A stretch of DNA of 64,000 bases from positions 57,405 through 121,404 of the forward strand of contig NZ_JAUNLS010000006.1 of assembly GCF_030532325.1 (NCBI RefSeq), given 5' to 3'. A program made the position numbers and the translations under genes. Positions 16,476 through 25,542 of this stretch are shown piece by piece. Position 1 is the first letter of the stretch. Every line of letters starts with the position of its first letter. Origin of the DNA: Corynebacterium sp. (GTDB taxonomy: Bacteria > Actinomycetota > Actinomycetes > Mycobacteriales > Mycobacteriaceae). The notes under the pieces were generated by a model. That model had not been told where the DNA came from. It ran no database searches and worked only from the letters and a program-made list of their open reading frames with translations.

Positions 16476-19433
16476 CTAGTTGTAGTACTGCGCCTTGCCC
16501 ATCATCCCGCGCACAACCTCGGCGATGTGCTTGGCGTCCTCCCCTGTGCCCTGAGCAATCTGGGTGCGGCAGGAGAAACCATCGGCGATAACGGTGGCGT
16601 TCTCCTGCTGGGCTTGGCGCACCTTGGGAAAGAGCTCGCGCTCACCAAGGGCCAGAGACATCTCTGCGTGGCCCTTCTCAAAGCCCCAGTTGCCGGCCAG
16701 GCCGCAACAGCCAGTGGAGATTTGTTCTTCGGTGACACCGAGGGCCTCGAGAATCGCCTGCGAATGCTGGGGATCACCGAGGGACTTCTCGTGGCAGTGC
16801 ACCTGCGTCAAGGCGCTGACGTCCTGCGGCTCAATGATCCCGGCATCCACGAATTGCTTGAGGCGCGGGGCGATGAACTCGCTGAAGGAGTGGGTGTTCG
16901 CAGCCAGGCGCGCGATGGCAGGGTTGTTGCTCAGCGTGGTGGCTTCCTTCTGCAGCATGACGGTGCAGGAGGGCTCCACGCCGATGACCGGCAGGCCGCG
17001 GTCGAGGTAGGGCTTCATCACGTCGGCGGTGTGCTGCAGAACGCGCTGCACCATGCCCAACTGCCCGGTGGAGTGCCACGTCAGGCCACAGCACACAAAC
17101 TTCTGGGGGATCTCCACGGTGTAGCCGAGCATCTCCAAGACCTCGACGGCCGCGGTGGCCGGGGAGGTACCCAGCGAAGAGTTGAAGGAATCCGGCCACA
17201 GCACCACGGTGCGCTCGCTTTCGGGCAGCGGCGGGATCGGGTTGGGGGCATCGCCAAGCGCGGCAAGGGGCTCGTGGCGCTTGTGCCAGGCGCGCAGGGA
17301 GGTATGGGCGAAGTGGATGAGCGGGCGCTTGGGATCCAGGCCACCCAGGCGGGCGATGAGCTTGTCCAGACCCTTGGCGGACATGGCCTTGTCAATGAGG
17401 GTAGGCACCAGCGGAATTTTGTGCGCGATGAAGCCCAGAAGCGGCAGCCAGCCCATGACGTAATGGGCGCCGGGGCGCAGGCGGTGCTTGTAGTGCTGGT
17501 TGAGGAACTCGGCCTTGTAGGTGGCCATGTCCACGTTGACGGGGCACTCGGAAACACAGGCCTTGCAGGAAAGACACAGATCGAGTGCCTCGTTGACCTC
17601 TTCGGAACGGAAGCCATCGGTGATGGACTCGCCGCGGAACATCTCACTGAATAGGCGGGCGCGCCCGCGGGTGGAGTGCATTTCATCACCAGTGATCTGG
17701 AAGGAGGGGCACATCGCTCCGGTCTCACTACGGCAGGCAGAGACACCCACGCAGCGGTTAATGGCGTTGACTAGCGAGCCCTTGTCCCGGCGTAGCTGGT
17801 GTACGGGGGTGAGCTCAAAGGTGCGCTGGCCAGGTGCCATGCGCAGGCCTTGGGTAACGCTCTCCGCGTGGACCAGCACGCCCGGGTTGAAGAGGTTATC
17901 CGGATCGAAGATGTCCTTGAACTGCTCGAAAAGCGCGAGCATCGCCGATGAGTACATGTGGTTAAGCAGGCTGGAGCGGGCGCGGCCATCGCCGTGTTCG
18001 CCGGAGAGCGAGCCGCCGAAGGAGGAGACCAGTTCAGCGGCCTCGTTCATGAAGGACTCAAACTGCTCAATGCCCTCCGCGGAGCTAAAGTCGAAGGACA
18101 GGCGCACGTGGACGCAGCCCTCACCGAAGTGGCCGAAGGGGATGCCGCGCAGGCCGTACTTATCCATCAAGGCGTAAAGCCCGCGCAGGTAATCCGCCAG
18201 GTGCTCCGGGGGAACGGCGGAGTCCTCCCAGTTGGGCCAGGCCTCGCCGCCGTCGGGCAGGCGGGTAACCAAGCCAGCGGAAGACTCGCGGATGCGCCAG
18301 AGCTCGCGCATCTCCTGGGGATCGTGGACCACGATGGCGTCGATGGTCTCAGATTCCACGGAGGCGGAAACCTTCTGCGCAGCGGCCATGGCCTCCTCGA
18401 GGGTCGCACCACCGGTCTCGCAGTAAAGCCAGCCGCCGGCGGTCATCCCCTTGCGGTTGCCGGGCAGGTTCTCACCCGCGCGCTCCTGGCCCACCTTGGA
18501 GCGCAGTGCCGCCAGCAGGTCGCCACCCATGCCCTCGATGGTGGCCACGCCCGGCTGGCGCAGGCGCGGGGCGGCAGCGGCGGCGTCGAAGACGGTGTCG
18601 AAGGCCAGCACCGCCAGGGCCTTAACCTTGGGCACCTCGACGAGCTTGACGGTGAGCTTGGTGATAATGCCCGTCGTGCCCTCGGAGCCAGCCAGGGCCT
18701 TGGCGGTGTGGAAGCCGTGGCGCTCCAGCAGGTAATGCAGGCCGTAGCCGGAAACCTGGCGGGGGAAGCGGCCCAGCTCGGACTCGATGAGCTCGGCGTT
18801 GGCGCTGACCAGCTCGTGCAGGCGATCATTGATCTCCGGATCATCGCAGCCACCTGCGGAGAAGGTGACCTCGTGGCCGTCGGCAAGCATGAGCGTGACG
18901 TCCACGAGGTTTTCTGCCGCGGTACCCCAGGCCACGGAATGAGAGCCGCAGGCGTTGTTGGCCACCATGCCGCCCACCGTGCAGCGCGAGTGGGTGGAGG
19001 GATCCGGCCCGTAGGTCAGGCCGTAGGGCAAGGCTGCGTCACGTAGAGCATCGGCCACCACGCCCGGCTCGATGGTGGCGGTGCGGGCCTCGGGGTCGAT
19101 GTCCAAGATGCGGTTGAAGTAGCGCGAGGTGTCAATGACGAGCCCCTCCCCGATGGCGTTGCCGGCCACTGAGGTTCCGCCGCCGCGGCCGACGACCTTC
19201 CAGCCGCGGGCCCGGGCGATGCTTAGACCATCGCGGATGTCCTCGACGCTGCGCGGTTCCAGCACGCCCGCGGGGATACGGCGGAAGATGGAGGCATCCG
19301 AAGAGTAGGCCGCGCGGGTAGCCATGTCCGTGCGCAGCTGCGTGCGGGAGATCTTGGAATAGACGCTGGGTTCCAGGCGCGTGAAGCGGGTGGTTCGTTG
19401 TTGTGCTGTCTCGGACTGGGCTGCCTTGGTCAT
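16476..19433 (-). CDS. FAD-linked / Fe-S 2-hydroxy-acid dehydrogenase (D-lactate/glycolate type, GlcD-GlcF fusion)
   Basis: 985-aa cytoplasmic or membrane-associated oxidoreductase that should oxidise a 2-hydroxy acid and pass electrons to the quinone pool. The N-terminal half is a PCMH-type FAD-binding and FAD-oxidase domain (RGGGTSVAGNAIGEGLVIDT, then TVGGMVANNACGSHSVAWG). The C-terminal half has a 4Fe-4S cluster motif CLSCKACVSECP, an upstream cysteine cluster, and two CCG-domain motifs (CCGLTWHSTG, CCGLAGNWGFEKG). D-lactate dehydrogenase is the likeliest annotation; glycolate or 2-hydroxyglutarate are alternatives. It is divergent from a FadR-type GntR regulator, with a perfect GTAACATGTTAC palindrome between them. 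Confidence 0.9.
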   Translation of the reverse strand: MTKAAQSETAQQRTTRFTRLEPSVYSKISRTQLRTDMATRAAYSSDASIFRRIPAGVLEPRSVEDIRDGLSIARARGWKVVGRGGGTSVAGNAIGEGLVIDTSRYFNRILDIDPEARTATIEPGVVADALRDAALPYGLTYGPDPSTHSRCTVGGMVANNACGSHSVAWGTAAENLVDVTLMLADGHEVTFSAGGCDDPEINDRLHELVSANAELIESELGRFPRQVSGYGLHYLLERHGFHTAKALAGSEGTTGIITKLTVKLVEVPKVKALAVLAFDTVFDAAAAAPRLRQPGVATIEGMGGDLLAALRSKVGQERAGENLPGNRKGMTAGGWLYCETGGATLEEAMAAAQKVSASVESETIDAIVVHDPQEMRELWRIRESSAGLVTRLPDGGEAWPNWEDSAVPPEHLADYLRGLYALMDKYGLRGIPFGHFGEGCVHVRLSFDFSSAEGIEQFESFMNEAAELVSSFGGSLSGEHGDGRARSSLLNHMYSSAMLALFEQFKDIFDPDNLFNPGVLVHAESVTQGLRMAPGQRTFELTPVHQLRRDKGSLVNAINRCVGVSACRSETGAMCPSFQITGDEMHSTRGRARLFSEMFRGESITDGFRSEEVNEALDLCLSCKACVSECPVNVDMATYKAEFLNQHYKHRLRPGAHYVMGWLPLLGFIAHKIPLVPTLIDKAMSAKGLDKLIARLGGLDPKRPLIHFAHTSLRAWHKRHEPLAALGDAPNPIPPLPESERTVVLWPDSFNSSLGTSPATAAVEVLEMLGYTVEIPQKFVCCGLTWHSTGQLGMVQRVLQHTADVMKPYLDRGLPVIGVEPSCTVMLQKEATTLSNNPAIARLAANTHSFSEFIAPRLKQFVDAGIIEPQDVSALTQVHCHEKSLGDPQHSQAILEALGVTEEQISTGCCGLAGNWGFEKGHAEMSLALGERELFPKVRQAQQENATVIADGFSCRTQIAQGTGEDAKHIAEVVRGMMGKAQYYN

Positions 19434-19473
19434 GGGGCTCTCACTTTCGCTGCCGCGGCTGGATTGGAGGTAG

Positions 19474-19485
19474 GTAACATGTTAC
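19474..19485. promoter_or_regulatory. Perfect palindromic operator GTAACATGTTAC between dehydrogenase and gntR
   Basis: A 12-bp perfect palindrome 41 bases upstream of the dehydrogenase start and 51 upstream of gntR. A variant with one changed base in each comparison (GTAGCATGTTAC) precedes the TRAP-like permease. GntR/FadR-type dimers bind such short palindromes, so the adjacent GntR protein is the obvious candidate; binding is inference. Confidence 0.65.
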
Positions 19486-19535
19486 GTCACATTGTCGCGC
19501 GGCGGGCGGGCTTGGCTTTGTTACTCTAAGTTCCT

Positions 19536-20321
19536 ATGTCTGCGCGTTACTCTTCACCTTCTGGCCATTCCTCGCCGCGGCGCCCCACCACCGCGGTGGG
19601 TGCTTCCGCGACGCTGGCCACCCAGGTGATGAACTACGTGCGCGACGCCGCCCAGACCGGTTCCATGACGCCGGGGACCTGGTACAGCGTGTACAGACTC
19701 TCCGAGGAGCTGGGGATCTCCCGCTCCCCCGTGCGCGATGGTTTGCTGCGCCTGGAGGAGGCAGGGCTCATTGAGTTCTCCCGCAACCGCGGTTTTCAGA
19801 TTGTGGAGACCAAGCCCTCCGACGTGGCCGACATCTTCGACGTGCGCCTTGCCCTCGAGCCACGCATCGCCGCCCGGGCCGCGCTGCAGCGCAGCGAGAC
19901 AGACATCGAGCTGATGCACGAGATCCTCGAGCACATGGCCGCGGCCAACGCCGCCGAGGACGAGCCGGTGTTCTTTGACTGGGATGTGGAGCTGCACAAC
20001 GCGATTTTGCACGCGGGCAACTCCCGCCGCGGGGCCCAGGCGCTGGAGACTCTGCGCACCCACACCCGCATCTTGGCGGACTCCACGGTGCGCACCCAGC
20101 GTTCGATGGACCAGGTGCAATCCGAGCACGTGCCGATTGTGAAGGCCATCGAGCGCGGCGATGCGCAGGCCGCGGCCCACGCGATGCAGGATCACCTCAC
20201 CGCCACCGGGCGGCTGCTGCTCACCCAGACCATCCTCCACCACAACCCAGGGCTTGAGGCCGCGGCCCTCGAATCTGCGGTGGATGAGATTTGGCAGCGC
20301 CACATTGGGGATGCTGGCTAA
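19536..20321 (+). CDS. GntR-family regulator, FadR (FCD) subfamily
   Basis: 261-aa transcription factor. The winged helix is at about residues 45-100 (YRLSEELGISRSPVRDGLLR, then LEEAGLIEFSRNRGFQIVE), followed by an all-helical FCD effector domain starting at DVRLALEPRIAARAAL. FCD regulators such as LldR, GlcC and PdhR respond to small organic acids. Divergence from a 2-hydroxy-acid dehydrogenase, and similar palindromes before the dehydrogenase and the TRAP-like permease, suggest it controls both. The start ATG has a TACTCT hexamer eight bases upstream and no Shine-Dalgarno, so it may be leaderless. Confidence 0.88.
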   Translation: MSARYSSPSGHSSPRRPTTAVGASATLATQVMNYVRDAAQTGSMTPGTWYSVYRLSEELGISRSPVRDGLLRLEEAGLIEFSRNRGFQIVETKPSDVADIFDVRLALEPRIAARAALQRSETDIELMHEILEHMAAANAAEDEPVFFDWDVELHNAILHAGNSRRGAQALETLRTHTRILADSTVRTQRSMDQVQSEHVPIVKAIERGDAQAAAHAMQDHLTATGRLLLTQTILHHNPGLEAAALESAVDEIWQRHIGDAG

Positions 20322-20354
20322 CCTTTGCGGCCGCTCCGGCTGTCTAGTCTTGGC

Positions 20355-20624
20355 TTAGTCTTGGCCGGGTTCGCCGGTGTAGGTGTGGGCGGTGCCCTTG
20401 TCCTTCTTCTTGGGGCGGTAGTTGAGGATGAACGCGCAGATGGCGCACAGGGTGGCGCAGGTGTAGGTGGCCGGCGCCAGCCAGTCATCCACCCCCACCA
20501 CGCGGGCCTGGCTGGCGGTAATGATGCCGAAGGACTGCGTGGCGATGATGGCTACCCCTCCCAGCAGGAAGAGGGCCAGCAAGAGGAAGAAAAGCGCTTC
20601 CACTACGGAAAAGAATGCTTTCAT
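20355..20624 (-). CDS. Small membrane protein, probable accessory subunit of the TRAP-like permease
   Basis: 89 aa with two hydrophobic segments (ALFFLLLALFLLGGVAII and TYTCATLCAICAFILNY) and a basic C-terminus. Good ribosome-binding site GGAGG. It lies 13 bases after the large permease on the same strand, the usual place of a DctQ-type small subunit, but it is shorter than normal DctQ (about 160-200 aa, four helices). Either a reduced DctQ or an unrelated small subunit. Confidence 0.6.
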   Translation of the reverse strand: MKAFFSVVEALFFLLLALFLLGGVAIIATQSFGIITASQARVVGVDDWLAPATYTCATLCAICAFILNYRPKKKDKGTAHTYTGEPGQD

Positions 20625-20637
20625 GGCGTAGCCCTCC

Positions 20638-21987
20638 TTAGGCCGGGACGTAGATGGGCAGCCAGCCCATGCCGATGAGCCAGGACAGCAGAATCATCGG
20701 CAGAACGAAGTAGATGATGAGCGGGACGAACATCTTGGGCGGATCCGCCTCCGCCATGGCGGCGGAGAGGTAGATCGGCGCGCCCACCGGCGGGGAGGCG
20801 CCCTCAGTAGAGGTGCACAGCAGGATGACAACGATAGCCACGGTGGGGTCCAGGCCCACCGCAGTTAGTGCGGCCACGGCCGGGGCGCCGATGGCGGCGG
20901 CAGTCGCCGTGGAGGACAGCGGCGTAGCCACCAGCACGGCCAGCACGCCGACGGCGATGAGCATGAGCCAGCGCGGGAGATTCATGGCGTCGAGAAGCCC
21001 GGAGAGCTGATCACCCACGCCGAGCTCCTCCATAATCTTCGCGGCGGTCAGGGCGGCGAAGAGCGAGATGCCCACGGTGGCGAACTGCGGCATGTCGCGG
21101 CGGAACTGTACCGCCAGGTTGATGTTGTTTTGGCTGATGCGCCACGCGCCTTCCACCAGCGCGATGAGCGTGATGAGCACCGGGACCCAGACGATAATGG
21201 AGATGGCCTTAACACCTTCCTCGCCGATGATGGCCTCCTTGCCCAGGTACCCGGCCAGCGGGCCGATGGTGAGCAGGACCGGGATGATAATGCCCAGGAA
21301 GATTGAGGGCGAAGACCAGCCGTGCTTGACCGCGGTGCCTAGGGGCTTGCGCTCCTCAGGTGCGGTGGCTGTGATGCCCTCGCGGCGGGTCCAGAAGAAG
21401 ACCACGGCCAGGCGGTAGAGCACCGCGTAGGCGCCGCCGCAGGCCAGGGCCACGTACACGCTGGAAGCAGAGGCACCCGCCGCGGCCGGCAACGCCAGGA
21501 TGATGAACATGGTGGAGTTTGGCGGCAGGGCCACGCCCAGGCCGGAGTTGCCGGCCACCAGGGTGGCGGCCCGCTCACTGGACCAGCCGGCCTTCTTCAT
21601 CCACGGGATGGTCACCGAGCCCACAGTGGCCGAGTTACCCGCGGTGGAGCCAGCCATCAGGCCGATGATGGCCGAGCCCAGGGTAGAGACGTATGCCGCG
21701 CCGCCGCGCACGCGGCCGAAGATGGAGTTGAGGATCTCAATCAGACGGTCGATGAGGCCCGTGGCCTGGACGATGATGCCCATGAAGACGAAGGCCATAC
21801 CGGCGAAGGTGACTTCGGACTGGGCGGCTTCCTTGGCTGATTCCCACAACAAGGCCGGCGCCTCGCGCCCGCCGAGCAGGGCGGTGCAGATGAGGGCGAC
21901 GACCAAAGACTCAGAGATGTCGCGCTTGGCGATGGTGTTGAGCACCACGGTCACCGCGATGAAGATCGCGAGTGCTGCTATTCCCAT
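20638..21987 (-). CDS. TRAP/DctM-like large permease
   Basis: 449-aa polytopic transporter related to the large TRAP permease subunit: IIGLMAGSTAGNSATVGSVT followed by WMKKAGWSSERAATLVAGNS, then LGVALPPNSTMFII, correspond to the DctM pattern, and a second similar repeat (PLSSTATAAAIGAPAVAAL, then CTSTEGASPPVGAPIYLSAA) occurs near the C-terminus. Starts at ATG behind GGAGG. No periplasmic binding protein gene (DctP) is nearby. A palindrome resembling the one at the dehydrogenase/gntR promoter is 57 bases upstream, suggesting it imports the hydroxy acid oxidised by that enzyme. Substrate is inference. Confidence 0.8.
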   Translation of the reverse strand: MGIAALAIFIAVTVVLNTIAKRDISESLVVALICTALLGGREAPALLWESAKEAAQSEVTFAGMAFVFMGIIVQATGLIDRLIEILNSIFGRVRGGAAYVSTLGSAIIGLMAGSTAGNSATVGSVTIPWMKKAGWSSERAATLVAGNSGLGVALPPNSTMFIILALPAAAGASASSVYVALACGGAYAVLYRLAVVFFWTRREGITATAPEERKPLGTAVKHGWSSPSIFLGIIIPVLLTIGPLAGYLGKEAIIGEEGVKAISIIVWVPVLITLIALVEGAWRISQNNINLAVQFRRDMPQFATVGISLFAALTAAKIMEELGVGDQLSGLLDAMNLPRWLMLIAVGVLAVLVATPLSSTATAAAIGAPAVAALTAVGLDPTVAIVVILLCTSTEGASPPVGAPIYLSAAMAEADPPKMFVPLIIYFVLPMILLSWLIGMGWLPIYVPA

Positions 21988-22044
21988 GAGCCCCTCCTCA
22001 CTTTTCTAGTTTTACACACCTCCATTGGGGTGATGGCGCTCACA

Positions 22045-22056
22045 GTAGCATGTTAC
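22045..22056. promoter_or_regulatory. Near-palindrome GTAGCATGTTAC upstream of the TRAP-like permease
   Basis: Matches 11 of 12 positions of the perfect palindrome between the FAD-FeS dehydrogenase and gntR. It is located in the permease promoter region and is probably a second site for the same regulator. The remaining 270-base gap between the permease and mntH holds no gene. Confidence 0.55.
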
Positions 22057-22210
22057 AGGCTAGCGCCAGAGCAAAACGGGCGAGAAAAGCTCAAAAAATT
22101 TGGGGTTCCTCCCCCATCGCCCCAATCTGACTGCGCGGCAGGGAGATTGGCCGGTCGGGTGGCCACCGTCACCCCGGAACTCCCCCACGGCCTTGACGCA
22201 CGCGGTAGGA

Positions 22211-22224
22211 TTCAATGCATTGAA
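22211..22224. promoter_or_regulatory. Perfect palindrome TTCAATGCATTGAA upstream of mntH
   Basis: 14-bp perfect palindrome followed at once by a second dyad (GAAC-TTTTA-GTTC, 22222-22234), 35 bases before the mntH start, overlapping a possible -10 TAGGAT (22207-22212). A metalloregulator of the MntR/DtxR type would be expected here; the sequence does not tell which protein binds. Confidence 0.5.
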
Positions 22225-22258
22225 CTTTTAGTTCCAGACAACTCGATCGAATGAGAAT

Positions 22259-23440
22259 ATGCGTCGAAATTTCTTTGCCCTGACCGGCCCGGCCTTCGTG
22301 GCGGCCATCGCCTACGTGGACCCCGGCAACGTGGCCGCCAACATTAGCGCCGGTGCGCAATTTGGCTACCTGCTGGTGTGGGTGCTCGTGGTGGCCAACA
22401 TCATGGCCATGTTCATCCAGTACCAATCCGCCAAGCTGGGCGCGGTGACCGGCCACTCGCTGCCGGAGCTCATGGGCACGCGGCTGCGCCGCCCTGCCCG
22501 GCTGGCCATGTGGGTCCAGGCCGAGCTGGTGGCCGTTGCCACCGACCTCGCCGAGGTCATCGGCGGCGCTATTGCCCTCCAGCTGCTCTTCGATCTGCCG
22601 CTCGTGTGGGGCGCGTGCATTGTTGGCGCTGTCTCCCTGGCGCTGCTGGTGTTTCAGAAGGAGGCCAGGGTTTTCGAGCGCATGGTCATCGGCCTGCTCG
22701 TCATCATCTGCGTGGGCTTCCTCGCCGGGCTGTTCATCGCCCCACCCAATCCGGGTGAGGTGGCCGCGGGGCTCATCCCCCGCCTCGAAGGCAAGGAGAG
22801 CGTGCTACTGGCAGCCTCCATGCTGGGCGCTACCGTCATGCCGCACGCCATCTACCTGCACTCCTCGCTGACCAGGAAGCGCTTTGATTCCGTATCCCTA
22901 CCGGAGGTTCTCTCCGGCACGCGCAAGGACATTGGCATCGCGCTTTCCCTGGCGGGCCTGGTCAACATCGGCCTGCTGGTACTGGCCGGCGCGGCTCTCT
23001 ACGGCGTGGAGGGCACCGACACCATCGAGGGCGCCCACGCGGCCATCGCCCAGCACCTGGGCTCCGGCGCCGGGATACTCTTTGCCATCGGCCTGCTGGC
23101 CAGTGGCCTGGCTTCAACCTCAGTGGGCTCCTATGCCGGCGCGGAGATCATGAGCGGCTTGCTTCACGTGCGCATCCCACTGGTGGTACGCCGCCTAGTC
23201 ACGCTCATCCCGGCCCTGCTTATCATCGCCTGGGGCGTGGACCCGACGATGGCCCTCATCATCAGCCAGGCCCTGCTCTCCCTGGGCATCCCCTTTGCCA
23301 TCCTCCCGCTATTTAAATACGTCAGCTCCCGCGAGGTCATGGGCAACTTTGCCGCCTCGCTGCCCCAACGGGTCATCGGATGGGCGCTGGCCGCGGTGGT
23401 CATTGCGCTCAACCTGGCGCTGGTGGTCACCTCCGTGTAG
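22259..23440 (+). CDS. mntH: NRAMP-family Mn2+/metal ion : H+ symporter
   Basis: Proton-driven import of Mn2+ (and other divalent metals) across the cytoplasmic membrane. The 393-aa protein has 11 or so hydrophobic segments, the metal-binding Asp21-Pro-Gly-Asn24 motif in helix 1 (AIAYVDPGNVAANIS), and the helix 6 motif MPHAIYLHSSL. Palindromic operator candidates sit just upstream. The ribosome-binding site is weak. Length fits the bacterial MntH family. Confidence 0.94.
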   Translation: MRRNFFALTGPAFVAAIAYVDPGNVAANISAGAQFGYLLVWVLVVANIMAMFIQYQSAKLGAVTGHSLPELMGTRLRRPARLAMWVQAELVAVATDLAEVIGGAIALQLLFDLPLVWGACIVGAVSLALLVFQKEARVFERMVIGLLVIICVGFLAGLFIAPPNPGEVAAGLIPRLEGKESVLLAASMLGATVMPHAIYLHSSLTRKRFDSVSLPEVLSGTRKDIGIALSLAGLVNIGLLVLAGAALYGVEGTDTIEGAHAAIAQHLGSGAGILFAIGLLASGLASTSVGSYAGAEIMSGLLHVRIPLVVRRLVTLIPALLIIAWGVDPTMALIISQALLSLGIPFAILPLFKYVSSREVMGNFAASLPQRVIGWALAAVVIALNLALVVTSV

Positions 23441-23458
23441 GGCGGCGAGGACGGCGAT

Positions 23459-23495
23459 GGCGGCGATGGCTGCGTGGAGGGCGGCGATGGCTGCG
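23459..23495. repeat. Short tandem repeat after mntH
   Basis: Two copies of GGCGGCGATGGCTGCG (23459-23474 and 23480-23495) lie in the gap between the convergent mntH and MFS genes. No hairpin with a T-run is seen. Confidence 0.6.
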
Positions 23496-23526
23496 CCGGT
23501 TGAGGGCTGGCCGCTTATCGATGCCC

Positions 23527-24795
23527 CTACTTCCGCGAACGCTGCGAGCGCTGCCAGCGCAGGCGGCGCACGCGGTGCAGGTTGAGCGTGCGCCCGGTCA
23601 TCGGATCCCGGGCGAAAGCCCACGCCACCACGCCGGCCAGCGCCACCACACCGCACAGAGCAAAGGCAGTATCGAAGCCATAGAGATCCGCCAGGCCGCC
23701 GATGACGATGGGGCCCAGGATCTGCCCGAGGTCACCGGCCATCTGGAAGGTAGAAAGCACCTGGCCGCCGGAGCGCTCCGAGCCGATAACATCAGCCACC
23801 GCCGCCTGCTGCGCCGGGTTGATCATGCCGGAGGCCGCACCAGCCAGCGCGGAGATGAGAAGCAGGCTCCACACCTCGGTGGCGAAGCCCAGAACGCCCA
23901 TGAACACGCCGGTGCCCACCAGGCCGATAAGAATCAGCGGGCGGCGGCCGTAGCGGTCCGCCCACGAGCCGGAGAACTGCAGCACCACGGCGTTGCCCGC
24001 GGCAAAGACGGCCAGCGCAAAACCTGAGGCCGCCGGGCCATTGCTAAAGAAGCTGGCGGCAAACAGTGGCAGCACTGCCACGCGCACGCCCATGTTGATC
24101 CAGCCCTGCGCGAAGTTTGAGGTGAGCACCGCACGGAAGGCGGTGTCCCCCCAGGCCTCACCCAGCGCCATCGGGCGGGCCTTGCCCTCCTTGTGCTGGG
24201 CCACGGCCACCGAGGGCATCATCACCCAGACCACCACCGCGGCGAGGGCAACACCCAAGCCATAGATGAAGAAGGGCCAGCGGAAGCCCAGGAAGGACAG
24301 GCTCGCGCCCAGCAGCGGGCCAATGACGTTGCCCAGCAGGAACGCCGTGGCGTAGGTAGCCGAACAGCGCCCGCGGATGGTGGGCGGCGAAAGGCGCACG
24401 ATGAGCTCCATGGCAGAGACCGTGAACATAGTGGAGCCGATGCCGGCCAGGGCGCGCAGGATGAAAATGTGCCAGTAGTTTTGCGCCACGGCCACCAGGC
24501 CCGTGGTCACCGCGACGGTAAACAGGCCGGTGAGGTAGACCCTGCGCGAGCCCAGGCTATTGACAAAGTGACCGGCGGCCGGGGCAAAGATAAGCCGCGA
24601 GGCTGAGAAGATGGAGACCACCAAGCCGGCGGCAGCCATGGAGACATCGAAGCTCACAATAAACTGCGGCAGCAGCGGGGCGATAAGACCGTAGCCCAGG
24701 GCGATAATGAACGCCGCGGTGACCATGACCCAGATTTCGCGCGGAATACGAGGCAACTGCCCCGATGATTCCTGAACATTAACCCCACTATTCAT
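23527..24795 (-). CDS. MFS transporter, drug/metabolite efflux (DHA1) type
   Basis: 422-aa protein with about 12 hydrophobic segments. The loop 2-3 motif A is degenerate (GHFVNSLGSRRVYLTG) and recurs in the second half as GSWADRYGRRPLILIG, typical of the internal MFS duplication. Probably an exporter of small hydrophobic compounds; no substrate can be inferred. Divergent from a hypothetical gene. The C-terminus is very basic (RVRRLRWQRSQRSRK). Confidence 0.85.
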   Translation of the reverse strand: MNSGVNVQESSGQLPRIPREIWVMVTAAFIIALGYGLIAPLLPQFIVSFDVSMAAAGLVVSIFSASRLIFAPAAGHFVNSLGSRRVYLTGLFTVAVTTGLVAVAQNYWHIFILRALAGIGSTMFTVSAMELIVRLSPPTIRGRCSATYATAFLLGNVIGPLLGASLSFLGFRWPFFIYGLGVALAAVVVWVMMPSVAVAQHKEGKARPMALGEAWGDTAFRAVLTSNFAQGWINMGVRVAVLPLFAASFFSNGPAASGFALAVFAAGNAVVLQFSGSWADRYGRRPLILIGLVGTGVFMGVLGFATEVWSLLLISALAGAASGMINPAQQAAVADVIGSERSGGQVLSTFQMAGDLGQILGPIVIGGLADLYGFDTAFALCGVVALAGVVAWAFARDPMTGRTLNLHRVRRLRWQRSQRSRK

Positions 24796-24915
24796 GATGT
24801 CTCACTCTAGCCCTTGTGTTTCAAAATGCGACATCGCCGTACGGCTCGAACATACATTCCCATATTTGAGGTGTCTCGCGCCGCCATGTCAGTACCACGC
24901 CCTAGCGTGAGCGCC

Positions 24916-25482
24916 ATGAAGAACTACAGCAGCAAGAACACCGCGCACACCCCGTCCACCAACAGCGCCTCCGGCAACGGCACTGCCGCTAAGAGTGCCT
25001 TCCACTACCCCACCCCGAATGACGTCGCGGACACCCTCCACATGCTGGAGCATGACTGCATCGAAGCCATTCAGGGCATCATCCGGCACCCGCGCTCCTT
25101 GGCTCGGCCCACCTCAACGTGGCGGCCACCGCTAAAGAAGCTACCTGCAGTAGACATCGACGGCCTAGAGCCCGTCGGCCTCAACCTCACCGTGGCACGC
25201 CACCGCGTCGGTGCACGGGCGCAGGCACGCGTCCTGGGCTTTGGCGAGCACCGCGTCCCCTCCTACCTCATCACGGTGCGCATCACCGATCCCGCCGGGC
25301 AGCCAGTGCCCCCGGAGTTGGCCGAGGGCTGGGTGCGCGCCCTGGTGCCGGAGCATTTGGTCTCCGCAGTGCATGAAATCACTAGCAGCAGTGCTTCCAC
25401 CTTTGTGTGGCTGGTGGATAGCTCCTACGTGCCGGTTCACTCGCCGGTCTCGCTCTTTGCGGACTACAGCCAGGCCGCCTAG
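24916..25482 (+). CDS. Hypothetical actinobacterial protein
   Basis: 188-aa soluble protein with a Ser/Asn/Thr-rich N-terminus and no recognised domain. The frame opens at 24814, but ATG 24916 begins the compositionally normal part; a GTG at 24907 is an alternative. High-G+C third positions support coding. The 120 bases before it contain only the promoter region shared with the divergent MFS gene. Confidence 0.6.
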   Translation: MKNYSSKNTAHTPSTNSASGNGTAAKSAFHYPTPNDVADTLHMLEHDCIEAIQGIIRHPRSLARPTSTWRPPLKKLPAVDIDGLEPVGLNLTVARHRVGARAQARVLGFGEHRVPSYLITVRITDPAGQPVPPELAEGWVRALVPEHLVSAVHEITSSSASTFVWLVDSSYVPVHSPVSLFADYSQAA

Positions 25483-25542
25483 GGCGGCGGCGCCTGCGTC
25501 AGCGCTCAGCGCCCGGGACGTCTGCGTCAGCGCCCATGGCGG

